Assembly (NCBI RefSeq): GCF_012641405.1
Contig: NZ_JABAII010000021.1
Location: 1-64,000, forward strand
From: Rhizobium sp. P40RR-XXII
GTDB taxonomy: Bacteria; Pseudomonadota; Alphaproteobacteria; Rhizobiales; Rhizobiaceae
DNA: 64,000 nucleotides
Direction: 5' to 3'
Numbering within the stretch: the stretch's first letter is position 1; each line of letters begins with the position of its first letter. Made by a program: the position numbers and the translations under genes. This document shows positions 9,302 through 17,758 of this stretch, one piece after another. Under the pieces are notes generated by a model that worked only from the letters and a program-made list of their open reading frames with translations, was not told the origin of the DNA and made no database searches.

Positions 9302-9336
9302 TTGACAATATTCGAAGTGCTTTCGACAAATGTCAA
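9302..9336. promoter_or_regulatory. 15-5-15 inverted repeat, candidate operator of the ketose-kinase operon
   Basis: TTGACA-N4-TCGAA at 9302-9316 is repeated as its reverse complement at 9322-9336 around a 5-base spacer, with only the N4 differing. It lies about 70-105 bp upstream of the first gene of the operon (GTG at 9232) and about 300 bp from the divergent FMN reductase. Large split palindromes of this kind suit tetrameric SorC-type regulators, and the operon encodes such a domain. Binding itself is inferred. Confidence 0.55.
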
Positions 9337-9633
9337 TACGACGATGGAGAATTCCTATAGGAAGGTATCGTGCATGGATACCGATGGCGCATCTTCTCTT
9401 GGATGCGACTATAGGTAATCGTTATAAGCATCTGTAGATAATGATATTTCGTCGCACTATAATTACCGCAATGAGTAGCCTAGAAGGTGCCGTTGCGGTG
9501 GGAGTAGCGGCGCAAGTAGCCTGCGTAGAACACAGCGATTGTGCAAAAAGTTGGTTGTAGGCGCGGAGAATCTGCTTAATTTTAAGGTGCAGCGCAGTTC
9601 CGGCTGATATCGTTGGGACGGAGTAAGACAGAG

Positions 9634-10218
9634 ATGCAGCCATCGAAAATCACCATCCTGTCATGCAGCATGGATCCGGAAAGCCGGAGTCGCCGGCTCG
9701 CTCGTGAAGCCGAGAAGCTGTTGCGGGAGAGGCGGTGTGGGGTTGATTTTATCGACCTTCGGAACCATGAATTGCCCGTATTCGATAACTCGAACTGCTA
9801 TGACCATCCATTGTATGACAGGCTCTATCACGCAATCCGCGATGCGGACGGCGTGCTGCTTGCCGTGCCCATTTACAATTGGTCAGTGGGCAGCGTTGCC
9901 AAGAGCCTGATCGAACTTACCGGCGCAACAGGTGCGGGTGGTCGAAAATCTGCCTGGTTCGACCAGATCGTCACTTTCGTCTGCTCCGGGGGGCTTCCTC
10001 ATAGCTATATGGCTTACGGAAACCTGGCGATGTCGCTGATGCTCGATTTCAAATGCGTGATCAATCCCTACGTCGTTTATGCGACGGAGAGAGACTGGAT
10101 CGATGGTGCCAACCCGTCCGATGCACTTGCAGCAAGGCTGCAAAAGACGATCGAGGTCAAGCTGGAACTTGCATCGCGCCTTCGAGGCAGGGGTTATACT
10201 TCCGATTGGGAAATCTGA
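9634..10218 (+). CDS. NADPH-dependent FMN reductase family protein
   Basis: The 194-residue product has the flavodoxin-like fold of NADPH:FMN reductases: ITILSCSMDPESRSRRLA at the start (phosphate-binding loop), DADGVLLAVPIYNWSVGS in the middle (flavin contact) and VTFVCSGGLPHSY. The ATG at 9634 has GGAG at about ten bases; the TTG at 9613 is less likely. It is divergent from the ketose-kinase operon and followed after 47 bp by a membrane protein gene in the same direction. Its electron acceptor in vivo cannot be told. Confidence 0.85.
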   Translation: MQPSKITILSCSMDPESRSRRLAREAEKLLRERRCGVDFIDLRNHELPVFDNSNCYDHPLYDRLYHAIRDADGVLLAVPIYNWSVGSVAKSLIELTGATGAGGRKSAWFDQIVTFVCSGGLPHSYMAYGNLAMSLMLDFKCVINPYVVYATERDWIDGANPSDALAARLQKTIEVKLELASRLRGRGYTSDWEI

Positions 10219-10265
10219 GGCACGGGAATTTACTGCTGTTTACCGATCACAATTTGGAGACGAAC

Positions 10266-10661
10266 ATGAACAATGAGGTGCTCAAAAACTACCTTCTTCA
10301 TCTTGTTCCTGCGTTCGCTATCCCGATAGGATTATATCTGCTGGATGATAGCATTCCGCTGACGGCTCTGTTTAAAATCTGGTTGCTGTTTCCTCTGCTC
10401 CTGCTCGCAGTGAAAGGCCTGACGGTTTATTTCGCTCCAGGCAATCTAAGAGACCGTTCGATAGGACGAATCCTTGAATATGCTGTGTTGCAGGGGATGG
10501 TATATGCTGCGTTCATAGTTTTGTTTATAGGTTTTGCGCAGCCATATCTGCAGCTCACAACCCTTGCAACATTACGTCAATTTTTGATTGGCAGTGTTGC
10601 GATGACGGTGTCCAATATCCTCATGGCTCTAAATCAGCAAAAAAAGCTGCGCAATTCGTAA
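10266..10661 (+). CDS. Unknown small membrane protein (about four segments)
   Basis: The 131-residue protein was not recognised. It contains about four hydrophobic stretches (residues about 10-28, 34-55, 78-100 and 108-122) separated by short charged loops, and ends in a basic QQKKLRNS tail. TTGGAGAC lies just before the ATG. It follows the FMN reductase and may be co-transcribed with it. The next gene is convergent. Confidence 0.7.
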   Translation: MNNEVLKNYLLHLVPAFAIPIGLYLLDDSIPLTALFKIWLLFPLLLLAVKGLTVYFAPGNLRDRSIGRILEYAVLQGMVYAAFIVLFIGFAQPYLQLTTLATLRQFLIGSVAMTVSNILMALNQQKKLRNS

Positions 10662-10728
10662 CATTCGACAGCTGTTGTCTAAGCTTGCTTTTTCCGGAAT
10701 TTCGACGGACGCCCGCGATACGCGTGCG

Positions 10729-11469
10729 TCAAAGGAAACTCGCTTCAAACAGTTCGCGCGTGTAAGCGTCGTGGGTTACGCTGGCTTGTATGTCTGCCTT
10801 GGTGAGTTCGTCCACGAACCGGCCGCCCTTCATGATCAGAACCCGGTCGCACATGTGGCCGATGACCGCGAGATCATGGCTGACGAGGATGTAGGTCAGT
10901 GATCGCTCCTCGCGTTGATCGGCGAGCAGATTGAGGATTTCGGCCTGGATCGACACGTCGAGCGCCGATGTCGGTTCGTCCAGCAACAGGATCGGCGGTG
11001 ACAGGATCAGAGCCCGGGCAATCGCCACGCGCTGGCGCTGACCGCCGGAAAGCTCATGAGGATAGCGATTGGCGAAACTCGTGGGCAAGCCAACCTGCCG
11101 CAGGGCCTTTTCCACCTTGGCCCAGACGTCGTCATGCCCCATGGCCCGCAGCGGCTCGGCGAGCGCTGTGCCGATCCGGTGCTTGGGGTGGAGCGATCCG
11201 TAGGGGTCCTGAAATACTATCTGCGCATGGCGCAGTTCGTCTCGCGTCCTGACCTTTCCGACTGCCTTGCCGGCAATTTCGATCGTGCCGGTCCATCCTT
11301 TTTCCATTCCGGCGAGGCTGCGCAACACCGTCGATTTGCCGCATCCGGATTCGCCGACAATTCCGAGTGTCTCGCCGCGGCTGACCTCAAAGCTGACGCC
11401 ACGCACGACGTGGTTTTGGACCTTGCCGGACGTGAAAACGACATCGAGATCCTGCACCTTGATCATCAT
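10729..11469 (-). CDS. Dipeptide-class ABC transporter ATPase (DppF-like)
   Basis: The 246-residue ATPase has Walker A GESGCGKST, Q-loop VFQDPYGSLHP, signature LSGGQRQRVAIARAL, Walker B LLLDEPTSALDV and the switch His in LVSHDLAV. The QDPYGSLHP region is typical of the oligopeptide/nickel transporter class. It overlaps the preceding ATPase gene by four bases and is the last gene of the importer operon. Transporters of this class also carry oligosaccharides and glycosides, which suits the neighbouring uronate genes. Confidence 0.92.
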   Translation of the reverse strand: MMIKVQDLDVVFTSGKVQNHVVRGVSFEVSRGETLGIVGESGCGKSTVLRSLAGMEKGWTGTIEIAGKAVGKVRTRDELRHAQIVFQDPYGSLHPKHRIGTALAEPLRAMGHDDVWAKVEKALRQVGLPTSFANRYPHELSGGQRQRVAIARALILSPPILLLDEPTSALDVSIQAEILNLLADQREERSLTYILVSHDLAVIGHMCDRVLIMKGGRFVDELTKADIQASVTHDAYTRELFEASFL

Positions 11470-12302
11470 ACGCGCTCCAGTTTTGTCCTGTCGAGTACGG
11501 CCAGGCGGCGTACCGGGTGACGCGGATCGGGCAGGGCAGCCATGAGCCCCCGCGTATAGGGGTGTTGCGCATCTTCCAGCCGGGTCAGGGTTTCGACAAT
11601 GCGGCCGCCATACATGACGATAATGCGCTCGCAGAAGGCCGCGACCATGCGAATGTCGTGGCTGATGAGCAGAAGACCGGAACTGTTCTCGCGCACGAGT
11701 TCATCGAGCAGGGTGAGGACGTCCTTGCGCACGCTGACATCGAGCGCCGATGTCGGCTCGTCGGCAATGACGAGCTTTGGCTTTGCCAGCAGCATCATGG
11801 CAATCATGACGCGCTGCCCCATGCCTCCGGAAATCTGATGCGGATAGAGAGCCATGACGCGCTCGGGATCGGCTATTCGAACCCGTTCAAGCATGGCACG
11901 CGCCGCATCCCGGGCAGCGCTGCCCGTCGCGCCGAGATGAAGGCCGGCGGACTCTGCGATCTGCTTGCCGACAGGCAGAACCGGATTGAGCGAGTAGCGC
12001 GGATCCTGCATGATCAGCGCCATATCCTTGCCGCGCAGCGCGCCCATCTGCCGCTCCGTTCTATCAAGGAGCGGCGTGCCATTCAGATCCAGGCGCTCGG
12101 CCGTCACGGCTGCGCTCGGCGGCAAAAGGCGCATGACGGCACGGCCGGTCGTCGACTTTCCGGAACCGGATTCGCCGACAATTCCGACGCGTTCGCGGCC
12201 GACATCGAAGCTGACATCCGAGACGGCCGAAACGGAGTTGCGGCCGAAGCGGACATTCAGTCCCTTGATGGAGAGAATGGTGTTGTGATCACGATCTTGC
12301 AT
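11466..12302 (-). CDS. Dipeptide-class ABC transporter ATPase (DppD-like)
   Basis: The 278-residue ATPase has Walker A GESGSGKST, MQDPRYSLNPVLPVG after the Q-loop, an ISGGMGQRVMIAMML signature, and Walker B LVIADEPTSALDV. It ends with the segment HPYTRGLMAALPDPRHP typical of OppD/DppD proteins. I placed the start at the ATG at 12302, overlapping the upstream permease by 14 bp. An in-frame ATG at 12332 cannot be excluded, and neither has a strong ribosome-binding site. It pairs with the DppF-like ATPase. Confidence 0.9.
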   Translation of the reverse strand: MQDRDHNTILSIKGLNVRFGRNSVSAVSDVSFDVGRERVGIVGESGSGKSTTGRAVMRLLPPSAAVTAERLDLNGTPLLDRTERQMGALRGKDMALIMQDPRYSLNPVLPVGKQIAESAGLHLGATGSAARDAARAMLERVRIADPERVMALYPHQISGGMGQRVMIAMMLLAKPKLVIADEPTSALDVSVRKDVLTLLDELVRENSSGLLLISHDIRMVAAFCERIIVMYGGRIVETLTRLEDAQHPYTRGLMAALPDPRHPVRRLAVLDRTKLERV

Positions 12303-13191
12303 GGCGGGGATCCAGAATATCACGCAGAGCATCGCCTGCGATATTGAAGGCTAGGCTTGCCAGAAGGATGGCAATGCCGGGCATGACAGCGACCCACCAG
12401 AAATCGAGCATGTATTTGCGGCCGCTGGAAATCATCGCGCCCCATTCCGGCGCAGGCGGTTGCGCCCCCAGCCCGAGAAACCCGAGCGATGCGGCTGTCA
12501 GGATGATGCCGGCCATGTTGAGCGTCAAACGCACGATCACCGAGGGAACGCACATCGGCGCGATATAGAAGAACAGGATGCGCAGCTTGGACGCGCCATA
12601 GAGCTGCGCGGCGGCGACATAGTCGGCATTTCGGACCACGAGCGCTTCCGCGCGCGCCAGCCGCGCGATCGGTGGCCATGCGGTCAACGAAATCGCGATG
12701 ATGGCGGTGTTAAGCCCGGCTCCGAGTGCGGCGGCGAAGGCAAGAGCGAGGATAAGCGAAGGAAAGGAGAGCACGATATCCGTTGCGCGCATCAGGAAAG
12801 CGTCGATGCGCCCGCCGAAGAAGCCGGAAATGACACCGATCAGAAGGCCGATCGGTCCGACGATAACGGAAATCGACATCACCGTTTGGATGGTGATGCG
12901 GGTGCCGAAGATCAATCGGCTGAGAATATCGCGACCGAATTCATCCGTTCCGGCCAGATGCGCGAGGCTAGGCGGCTTCAGCGCCTCGGAAAGCTGCTGC
13001 AGGTTCGGATCATATGGTGCAAGCACCGGCGCAAAGATGGCGATCAGGCAGAAGATGGCGAGAACGACGAAGCCAGCCAGCCCAAGGGGCTCGTGGCCGA
13101 GCTTGCTGCCTGCGCGCCTCAGCGATGCACCCATGCGGGTGAGGATGCCCGGCGGGCGAACATCCGCTTCCGTTTGGACGGCGTCGGTCAT
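12289..13191 (-). CDS. Dipeptide-class ABC transporter permease (DppC-like)
   Basis: The 300-residue permease has a cytoplasmic N-terminus, about six membrane segments, and the inner-membrane component motif EALVVRNADYVAAAQLYGAS that couples to the ATPases. The HLAGTDEFGRDILSRLIFGTR segment is diagnostic of the DppC/OppC side. Its ATG overlaps the stop of the upstream permease gene (ATGA), implying translational coupling. Confidence 0.93.
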   Translation of the reverse strand: MTDAVQTEADVRPPGILTRMGASLRRAGSKLGHEPLGLAGFVVLAIFCLIAIFAPVLAPYDPNLQQLSEALKPPSLAHLAGTDEFGRDILSRLIFGTRITIQTVMSISVIVGPIGLLIGVISGFFGGRIDAFLMRATDIVLSFPSLILALAFAAALGAGLNTAIIAISLTAWPPIARLARAEALVVRNADYVAAAQLYGASKLRILFFYIAPMCVPSVIVRLTLNMAGIILTAASLGFLGLGAQPPAPEWGAMISSGRKYMLDFWWVAVMPGIAILLASLAFNIAGDALRDILDPRHARS

Positions 13192-14216
13192 CGGCTTGCC
13201 TCCCTGGTGCGCGGGTCGAACACGGCATAGGCGATATCGGCGAGGAAATTCAGGAGCATGAAGGAAAACCCGACGATGATGGTTGCGGCCAGGATGGCGT
13301 TCATGTCACCGATCATCAGGGCGTTGGTCATGTATTGTCCGATGCCGGGCCAGGAAAAGACGATCTCGGTGACCACGGCGCCCTCCAGAAGACCGCCATA
13401 GGAGATGGCGAGGATGGTAATGAGCTGGACGGCTATATTGGGAAGCACATGGCCGATGACGGTCCGGATCGGGCTTGCTCCCTTGGCGCGCGCGGCGATC
13501 ACATAGTCCTGGCTCAGCTGCTCCAGCGTAAAGCTGCGTGTCATGCGCGTGATATAGGCGACCGCCGCATAGGCCAGAATGCTGGCCGGCAGGATGATAT
13601 GCGCCAAGGCGTTCCAGAAGATCTCTGTTTCGCCCTGCAGCAGGCTGTCTATCAGGAGCAGCCCTGTCCTTGAGGTGACGATACCCTCGTAATAGACGTC
13701 GACCCGCCCCGGTCCGCCAACCCAGTTCAGGCCCGCATAGAAGACGACAAGTCCAACGATGCCGAACCAGAAAACGGGAATGGAATGGCCGACAAGGGCA
13801 ATGATGCGCGCGATTTTATCGATCAGACTGTCGCGGAACAGAGCTGCGACGAGACCGAGCGGCACACCGACGAAGGTCGAGATGATGACGGCGAAGGTCG
13901 CAAGTTCGAACGTCGCCGGAAATGCCTGGGCCAAGTCCGAGGAGACCGGATTGCCCGTCAGGATCGCCGTTCCGAAATCGCCATGAGCCAGGCCCCTCAA
14001 ATAAATGAAAAACTGCTGGTAGATCGGCAAATCCAGGCCGAGCCGCTGGCGCATCGCCGCGTAGGCGGCTGGATCGGCCAATTCACCGACGATGGCGCCG
14101 ACCGGATCGGCCGGCAAGACGCGACCGATGACGAAAGTGACGCAAAGGAGGATGAACAGGCTGATGATCAAATGCGCGATACGGCGTCCGAACTCAGCGG
14201 CGGATAGTTCCTTCAT
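13188..14216 (-). CDS. Dipeptide-class ABC transporter permease (DppB-like)
   Basis: The 342-residue permease has the DppB/OppB features: an N-terminal segment followed by PADPVGAIVGELADPAA, then RLGLDLPIYQQFFIYL, and the coupling motif QDYVIAARAKGASPIRTVIGHVLPN. About six membrane segments are visible. It follows the binding-protein gene after 27 bp and overlaps the next permease gene by four bases. Confidence 0.93.
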   Translation of the reverse strand: MKELSAAEFGRRIAHLIISLFILLCVTFVIGRVLPADPVGAIVGELADPAAYAAMRQRLGLDLPIYQQFFIYLRGLAHGDFGTAILTGNPVSSDLAQAFPATFELATFAVIISTFVGVPLGLVAALFRDSLIDKIARIIALVGHSIPVFWFGIVGLVVFYAGLNWVGGPGRVDVYYEGIVTSRTGLLLIDSLLQGETEIFWNALAHIILPASILAYAAVAYITRMTRSFTLEQLSQDYVIAARAKGASPIRTVIGHVLPNIAVQLITILAISYGGLLEGAVVTEIVFSWPGIGQYMTNALMIGDMNAILAATIIVGFSFMLLNFLADIAYAVFDPRTREASR

Positions 14217-14243
14217 GGTCGCTGCCTTCGATAATTAGTCGGC

Positions 14244-15830
14244 TCAGTCCTTGGTCACAATCTCAAGCCGCGTCATCTGGTTGGGATGCCCGACGTAACC
14301 CTTGACTTTGCCGGACAGCACGATCGGTTCGAACCGTTCGAAAAGGGGTAAAAGCGCCGGCTTCAGATCGACGAACATTTTCTGCATCTGCACGTAACGC
14401 TCGCTGCGCTTCTGGGCATCGACTTCCACGGCCGTCTTTCCATAAAATGCGTTCAATTCCGGAATATCCCAGGCTGAGCGCCAGGCGAAGTTGCCGGCAT
14501 TATTGGCTTCCAGGCGATTGTCGGGATTGTTGGCGAAGTCATCCATCGAACCGAGCACGTTCGGCATCAGGGCGCTGGTCTGCGGAATGAGGAGATCGAA
14601 GTTGCGTGCGCGGTGCGCCGCGATAATTTCGGAGCCGTTACCCTGCTGGATATCGACCTTGATGCCGATCTGGCCGAGCGATGCCTGGATGGCGGTGGCA
14701 AGATCGATGCGCGGCGTCTGCGCAATCGTCTTCAGCGTCAGCGAGAACCCGTCCTTGAACCCTGCCTCTTCCAGCAATTGCTTGGCTTTCGAAATGTCCA
14801 GATGCCAATCCGGATTCGGTATCGCATTAGCGAAATTCTCCGGAACGGGGACGTTGCGCGCCCGCCCGTACGGACCCATTATGGTCTTTTCAATTCCCTT
14901 GTAATCGATGCCATAAGCAATCGCTTCGCGGACTTTCGGGTTGGCGAGATATTTGTTGCCCGCATTCATAGCCAGCACGTAGAAGCCGCCTGTCGGTACG
15001 CGCTGGATGACAAAATCGCTTTTGCCCTCGAAAGTCTCAAGATCAGACTTGGTCAATGCATTGCCGATATCGATATCGCCACGCTGCAGCATCAATCGCT
15101 CGACCTGGCTTTCCGGCACGTGACGAATGATCACGCGGCGCATCTTCGGCTGGCCGCCCACATAGTTCTTGTTGGCATCCAGGAGGACGATCTCGTTCGG
15201 AGTCCATTTGTTAAGCGTGAATGGTCCGGAGCCGGCCGAGTGGGTTCTCAGCCAGGCATTGCCGTAATCGTTGTCCGATATGTGCTTTTGCACTTCGACG
15301 CTGTCGACGACGCTCGAAACGCCGACTGCGAGACGATAGAGCAGGCCCTCCGCCGTCGTCTGGTCAGTCAAATCGATCTGCAGCGTTTTGGCGTCGATCG
15401 CATGCATATGCGCGGCAATGTTATCGCCATTATAACCAAGCCGCTTGAAATAGGAGGCTCCCGACTGATTGAGCTTCAGCAGTCGCGTCAGCGAGAAGAT
15501 GACGTCATCGGCCGTGACCGGGTTGCCGGAGGCGAATTTGGCATCCCGCAATTTCAGTGTCAGCGTCTTTCCATCGTCCGTCCAGCTTTCGGCGAGTTGC
15601 GGAACGATTTTGCCGTCCGCCGTGGTGGCAACGAGCCGGTCGTAAAGATTGGCAAGGATTTCGAGCGCCTTCGGCTCCGTCGCCTGTTGCGGGTCGAGCG
15701 ACAGCACCTGCGCAAGCGATGTGCCGATTACCAGCTGATCCTTCGGAGTGGCCGCATAAAGCTGGGGAGCGGCGAGTGTCAACGCACCTATCGCAATACC
15801 GACGAATGCGGATCTCGAAAAGTGCTTCAT
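14244..15830 (-). CDS. Periplasmic binding protein of dipeptide-class ABC importer
   Basis: The 528-residue product begins with a signal peptide (cleavage near LYAA-TPKD) and is a family 5 extracellular solute-binding protein, with landmarks such as SLDPQQATEPKALEILANLYDRL, YGIDYKGI and PNVLGSMDD. AAGGAGGAG precedes the ATG. It is the first gene of the importer operon and is divergent from a GntR regulator, with operator-like repeats between them. Family 5 proteins bind peptides, opines or oligosaccharides; the neighbouring enzymes suggest a uronate-containing ligand, by inference only. Confidence 0.92.
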   Translation of the reverse strand: MKHFSRSAFVGIAIGALTLAAPQLYAATPKDQLVIGTSLAQVLSLDPQQATEPKALEILANLYDRLVATTADGKIVPQLAESWTDDGKTLTLKLRDAKFASGNPVTADDVIFSLTRLLKLNQSGASYFKRLGYNGDNIAAHMHAIDAKTLQIDLTDQTTAEGLLYRLAVGVSSVVDSVEVQKHISDNDYGNAWLRTHSAGSGPFTLNKWTPNEIVLLDANKNYVGGQPKMRRVIIRHVPESQVERLMLQRGDIDIGNALTKSDLETFEGKSDFVIQRVPTGGFYVLAMNAGNKYLANPKVREAIAYGIDYKGIEKTIMGPYGRARNVPVPENFANAIPNPDWHLDISKAKQLLEEAGFKDGFSLTLKTIAQTPRIDLATAIQASLGQIGIKVDIQQGNGSEIIAAHRARNFDLLIPQTSALMPNVLGSMDDFANNPDNRLEANNAGNFAWRSAWDIPELNAFYGKTAVEVDAQKRSERYVQMQKMFVDLKPALLPLFERFEPIVLSGKVKGYVGHPNQMTRLEIVTKD

Positions 15831-15859
15831 TATGGCTCCTCCTTGGATTACTATAAATA

Positions 15860-15889
15860 CGTATTATGTCGTCCGTATGTCGTATTATG
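15860..15889. promoter_or_regulatory. Direct repeat in the divergent importer/GntR promoter region
   Basis: CGTATTATG occurs at 15860-15868 and again at 15881-15889, 21 bp apart, or two helical turns. Both share the ATTATG core with the palindrome at 16702-16721. The pair sits 30-59 bp upstream of the binding-protein start and is the probable site where the adjacent GntR regulator controls the importer. Confidence 0.45.
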
Positions 15890-15968
15890 ATTATCGAAGA
15901 TCAGCGGGCTTGGCAAGCCCGCGCAGATCAATCGGCGGCAACCAGATGGGGATCAAGGAATGACGACG

Positions 15969-16676
15969 ATGAGCAGAGGTCGGCAAAGACTCGCGCAGCA
16001 GGTGATCGATCAACTGCGGGCGCAGATCGAAACGGGCAGGCTGCGGGTGGGGGATCAATTGCCGACGGAGCCGCAGCTGGAGGCGACGTTTGGTGTCAGC
16101 CGCACGGTCGTGCGCGAAGCGATTGCCGACCTGCGCTCTGCCGGGCTCGTCAAGCCAATTCAGGGCAAGGGTGTTTTTGTCGCGGAGCTGACGGCACGCG
16201 GCGGACTGGCCCTGACGCCGGTTGAGATTAAAAATATCCCGGAAACCCTTGAATTGCTGGAGTTTCGTATGGCGGCAGAGGGGGAGGCGGCGGCGATCGC
16301 CGCTTATCGAAGAACCGCCGGGCAGGAAGCGGCGATCGCCGCGGCCAATCGAAAAATGGCGATGCTGATCGACCAGGGGCTGCCGACGGTCGAGGCGGAT
16401 TATGAATTCCATATGGCCATAGCCGCGGCGACAAACAATCGATTCTATGTCGACGTTCTCCGGCATTTCGGTGCCCGCACGATCCCGCGAGGCCAGTTCC
16501 CAACGCTGCCGGAAGCCAATGATCGGGCTTATCTGGAAAAGGTCCATGCCGAGCACGTCGAGATCCTGATGGCCATTGCGGACCAGGATCCCGAACGCGC
16601 GCGCCAGGCGATGCGGGCACACATGATGGCGAGCCAACGGCGCTATCGCTTCCTCGCCGAGCAGCAACCGCAATAA
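15969..16676 (+). CDS. GntR-family regulator with FCD effector domain
   Basis: The 235-residue product has a GntR winged helix at residues about 1-75 (LPTEPQLEATFGVSRTVVRE recognition region, then GLVKPIQGKGVFV) and a C-terminal all-helical FCD domain, in which DYEFHMAIAAATNN supplies the usual metal-binding Asp/His and EHVEILMAI a further His. AAGGA nine bases upstream favours the ATG at 15969 over the one at 15960. It lies between the divergent importer and the uronate enzymes and probably regulates both, responding to a sugar acid. Confidence 0.92.
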   Translation: MSRGRQRLAQQVIDQLRAQIETGRLRVGDQLPTEPQLEATFGVSRTVVREAIADLRSAGLVKPIQGKGVFVAELTARGGLALTPVEIKNIPETLELLEFRMAAEGEAAAIAAYRRTAGQEAAIAAANRKMAMLIDQGLPTVEADYEFHMAIAAATNNRFYVDVLRHFGARTIPRGQFPTLPEANDRAYLEKVHAEHVEILMAIADQDPERARQAMRAHMMASQRRYRFLAEQQPQ

Positions 16677-16701
16677 GGGCTCGACACCTCTAAAAATTCA
16701 T

Positions 16702-16721
16702 ATTATGTCATATGACATTAT
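16702..16721. promoter_or_regulatory. 20-bp near-perfect palindrome upstream of the uronate genes
   Basis: ATTATGTCATATGACATTAT matches its reverse complement at 9 of 10 pairs, with a perfect GTCATATGAC core. It lies 25 bp before the GTG start of the mannonate dehydratase-like gene and directly after the GntR gene. Palindromes of this size are typical GntR-FCD operators. The ATTATG half also appears in the importer promoter. Confidence 0.6.
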
Positions 16722-16745
16722 GAAATCGAACGGGAGACATTCCGG

Positions 16746-17720
16746 GTGTATGTAGGAACGCAGGTCGACGCGCGGGACGACGATGATTATCGGGTTTTTG
16801 CGCAATTGGGGGTGAAGCACATCTGCGCCGATCCGCCGGGGAGGCCGGAGAGCTGGACGCTATCCGATCTCGAACGTCATCGCGACAAGGTGGAAAGCTT
16901 CGGATTGATCCTGGACATGGTCCAGCTTCCGTTGCCGTCGCAGCCGATCGAAAAGGCGTCCTATCCCGATATTCTTCTCGCCGGGCCTGATCGTGATCGT
17001 CAGATTGATTCGGTCTGCAAGCTGATCGAAGATGTGGCGGCGGCCGGCATTCCCGCGGCAAAATACAATTTGAATCTCATCGGCATTCCACGCACCCCGG
17101 AAGAGCCGGGGCGAGGGGGCTCGATGAATGCGAGCTTCCGCTGGGACAAGGCGGACCACAATGCCGCACCCGGCCTTGCAGGGGTTTTGTCGGAAGATGA
17201 AAACTGGGAGCGCATCGATTATTTCCTTAAGCGTGTTATCCCCGTGGCGGAAAGCAGCCGCGTCCGTCTCGCCTGCCATCCGCATGATCCCTACACGCCG
17301 CCGGGCTATCGCGGCGTCACGCGCGTGCTGGGCTCGGTGGAGGGTTTGAAGAAATTCGTCCTCATGCGTGAAAGCCCCTATCACGGGCTGAACTTCTGCC
17401 AGGGATCGATCGGCGAGATGCTCGACAATCCGCGCGAGGAAATCGACGACATCATTCGCTGGTTCGGCACGCGCGATAAGATCTTCAACGTCCATTTCCG
17501 CAATATCAGCGGCGGCAAGCTGTCCTTCATGGAGACCTTTCCGGATGAGGGCGACATGGACATGGTCCGCTCCGCCCGGATCTATAAGGAAGTCGGGTAT
17601 CGGTACATGCTGATGCCGGATCATGTCCCGACGATCAGCGGCCGTGATCCGACCGGCGTCGCCTTCGCCTTTTGCTATGGTTACATCGCAGCGCTCGTTC
17701 AAGCGCTCGAACAGGCCTGA
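16746..17720 (+). CDS. uxuA: Mannonate dehydratase-like enzyme (UxuA family)
   Basis: The 324-residue TIM-barrel protein shows the UxuA metal-site motifs in order: ACHPHDP near residue 180, NFCQGSIGEM near 220, HFRNISGG near 255 and MPDHVPTISG near 300. UxuA removes water from D-mannonate to give 2-keto-3-deoxygluconate. It is shorter than the roughly 390-residue enteric enzyme, so a related substrate is possible. The start is GTG with GGGAG nine bases upstream. It is the first gene of a three-gene plus-strand operon under the GntR palindrome. Confidence 0.85.
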   Translation: MYVGTQVDARDDDDYRVFAQLGVKHICADPPGRPESWTLSDLERHRDKVESFGLILDMVQLPLPSQPIEKASYPDILLAGPDRDRQIDSVCKLIEDVAAAGIPAAKYNLNLIGIPRTPEEPGRGGSMNASFRWDKADHNAAPGLAGVLSEDENWERIDYFLKRVIPVAESSRVRLACHPHDPYTPPGYRGVTRVLGSVEGLKKFVLMRESPYHGLNFCQGSIGEMLDNPREEIDDIIRWFGTRDKIFNVHFRNISGGKLSFMETFPDEGDMDMVRSARIYKEVGYRYMLMPDHVPTISGRDPTGVAFAFCYGYIAALVQALEQA

Positions 17721-17758
17721 ACCTTGTTGCCCCAATTGAATTGAAACAGGATTCCACG

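Noticed and set aside
7901..9418. Long plus-strand open frame (about 500 codons) opposite the ribose-type ATPase
   Set aside because: It is the antisense of a well-supported ATPase gene with all motifs; GC-rich third positions leave the opposite frame open. The product resembles nothing.
14613..15890. 425-codon plus-strand open frame opposite the family 5 binding protein
   Set aside because: Antisense shadow; the minus-strand gene has a signal peptide, ribosome-binding site and family match.
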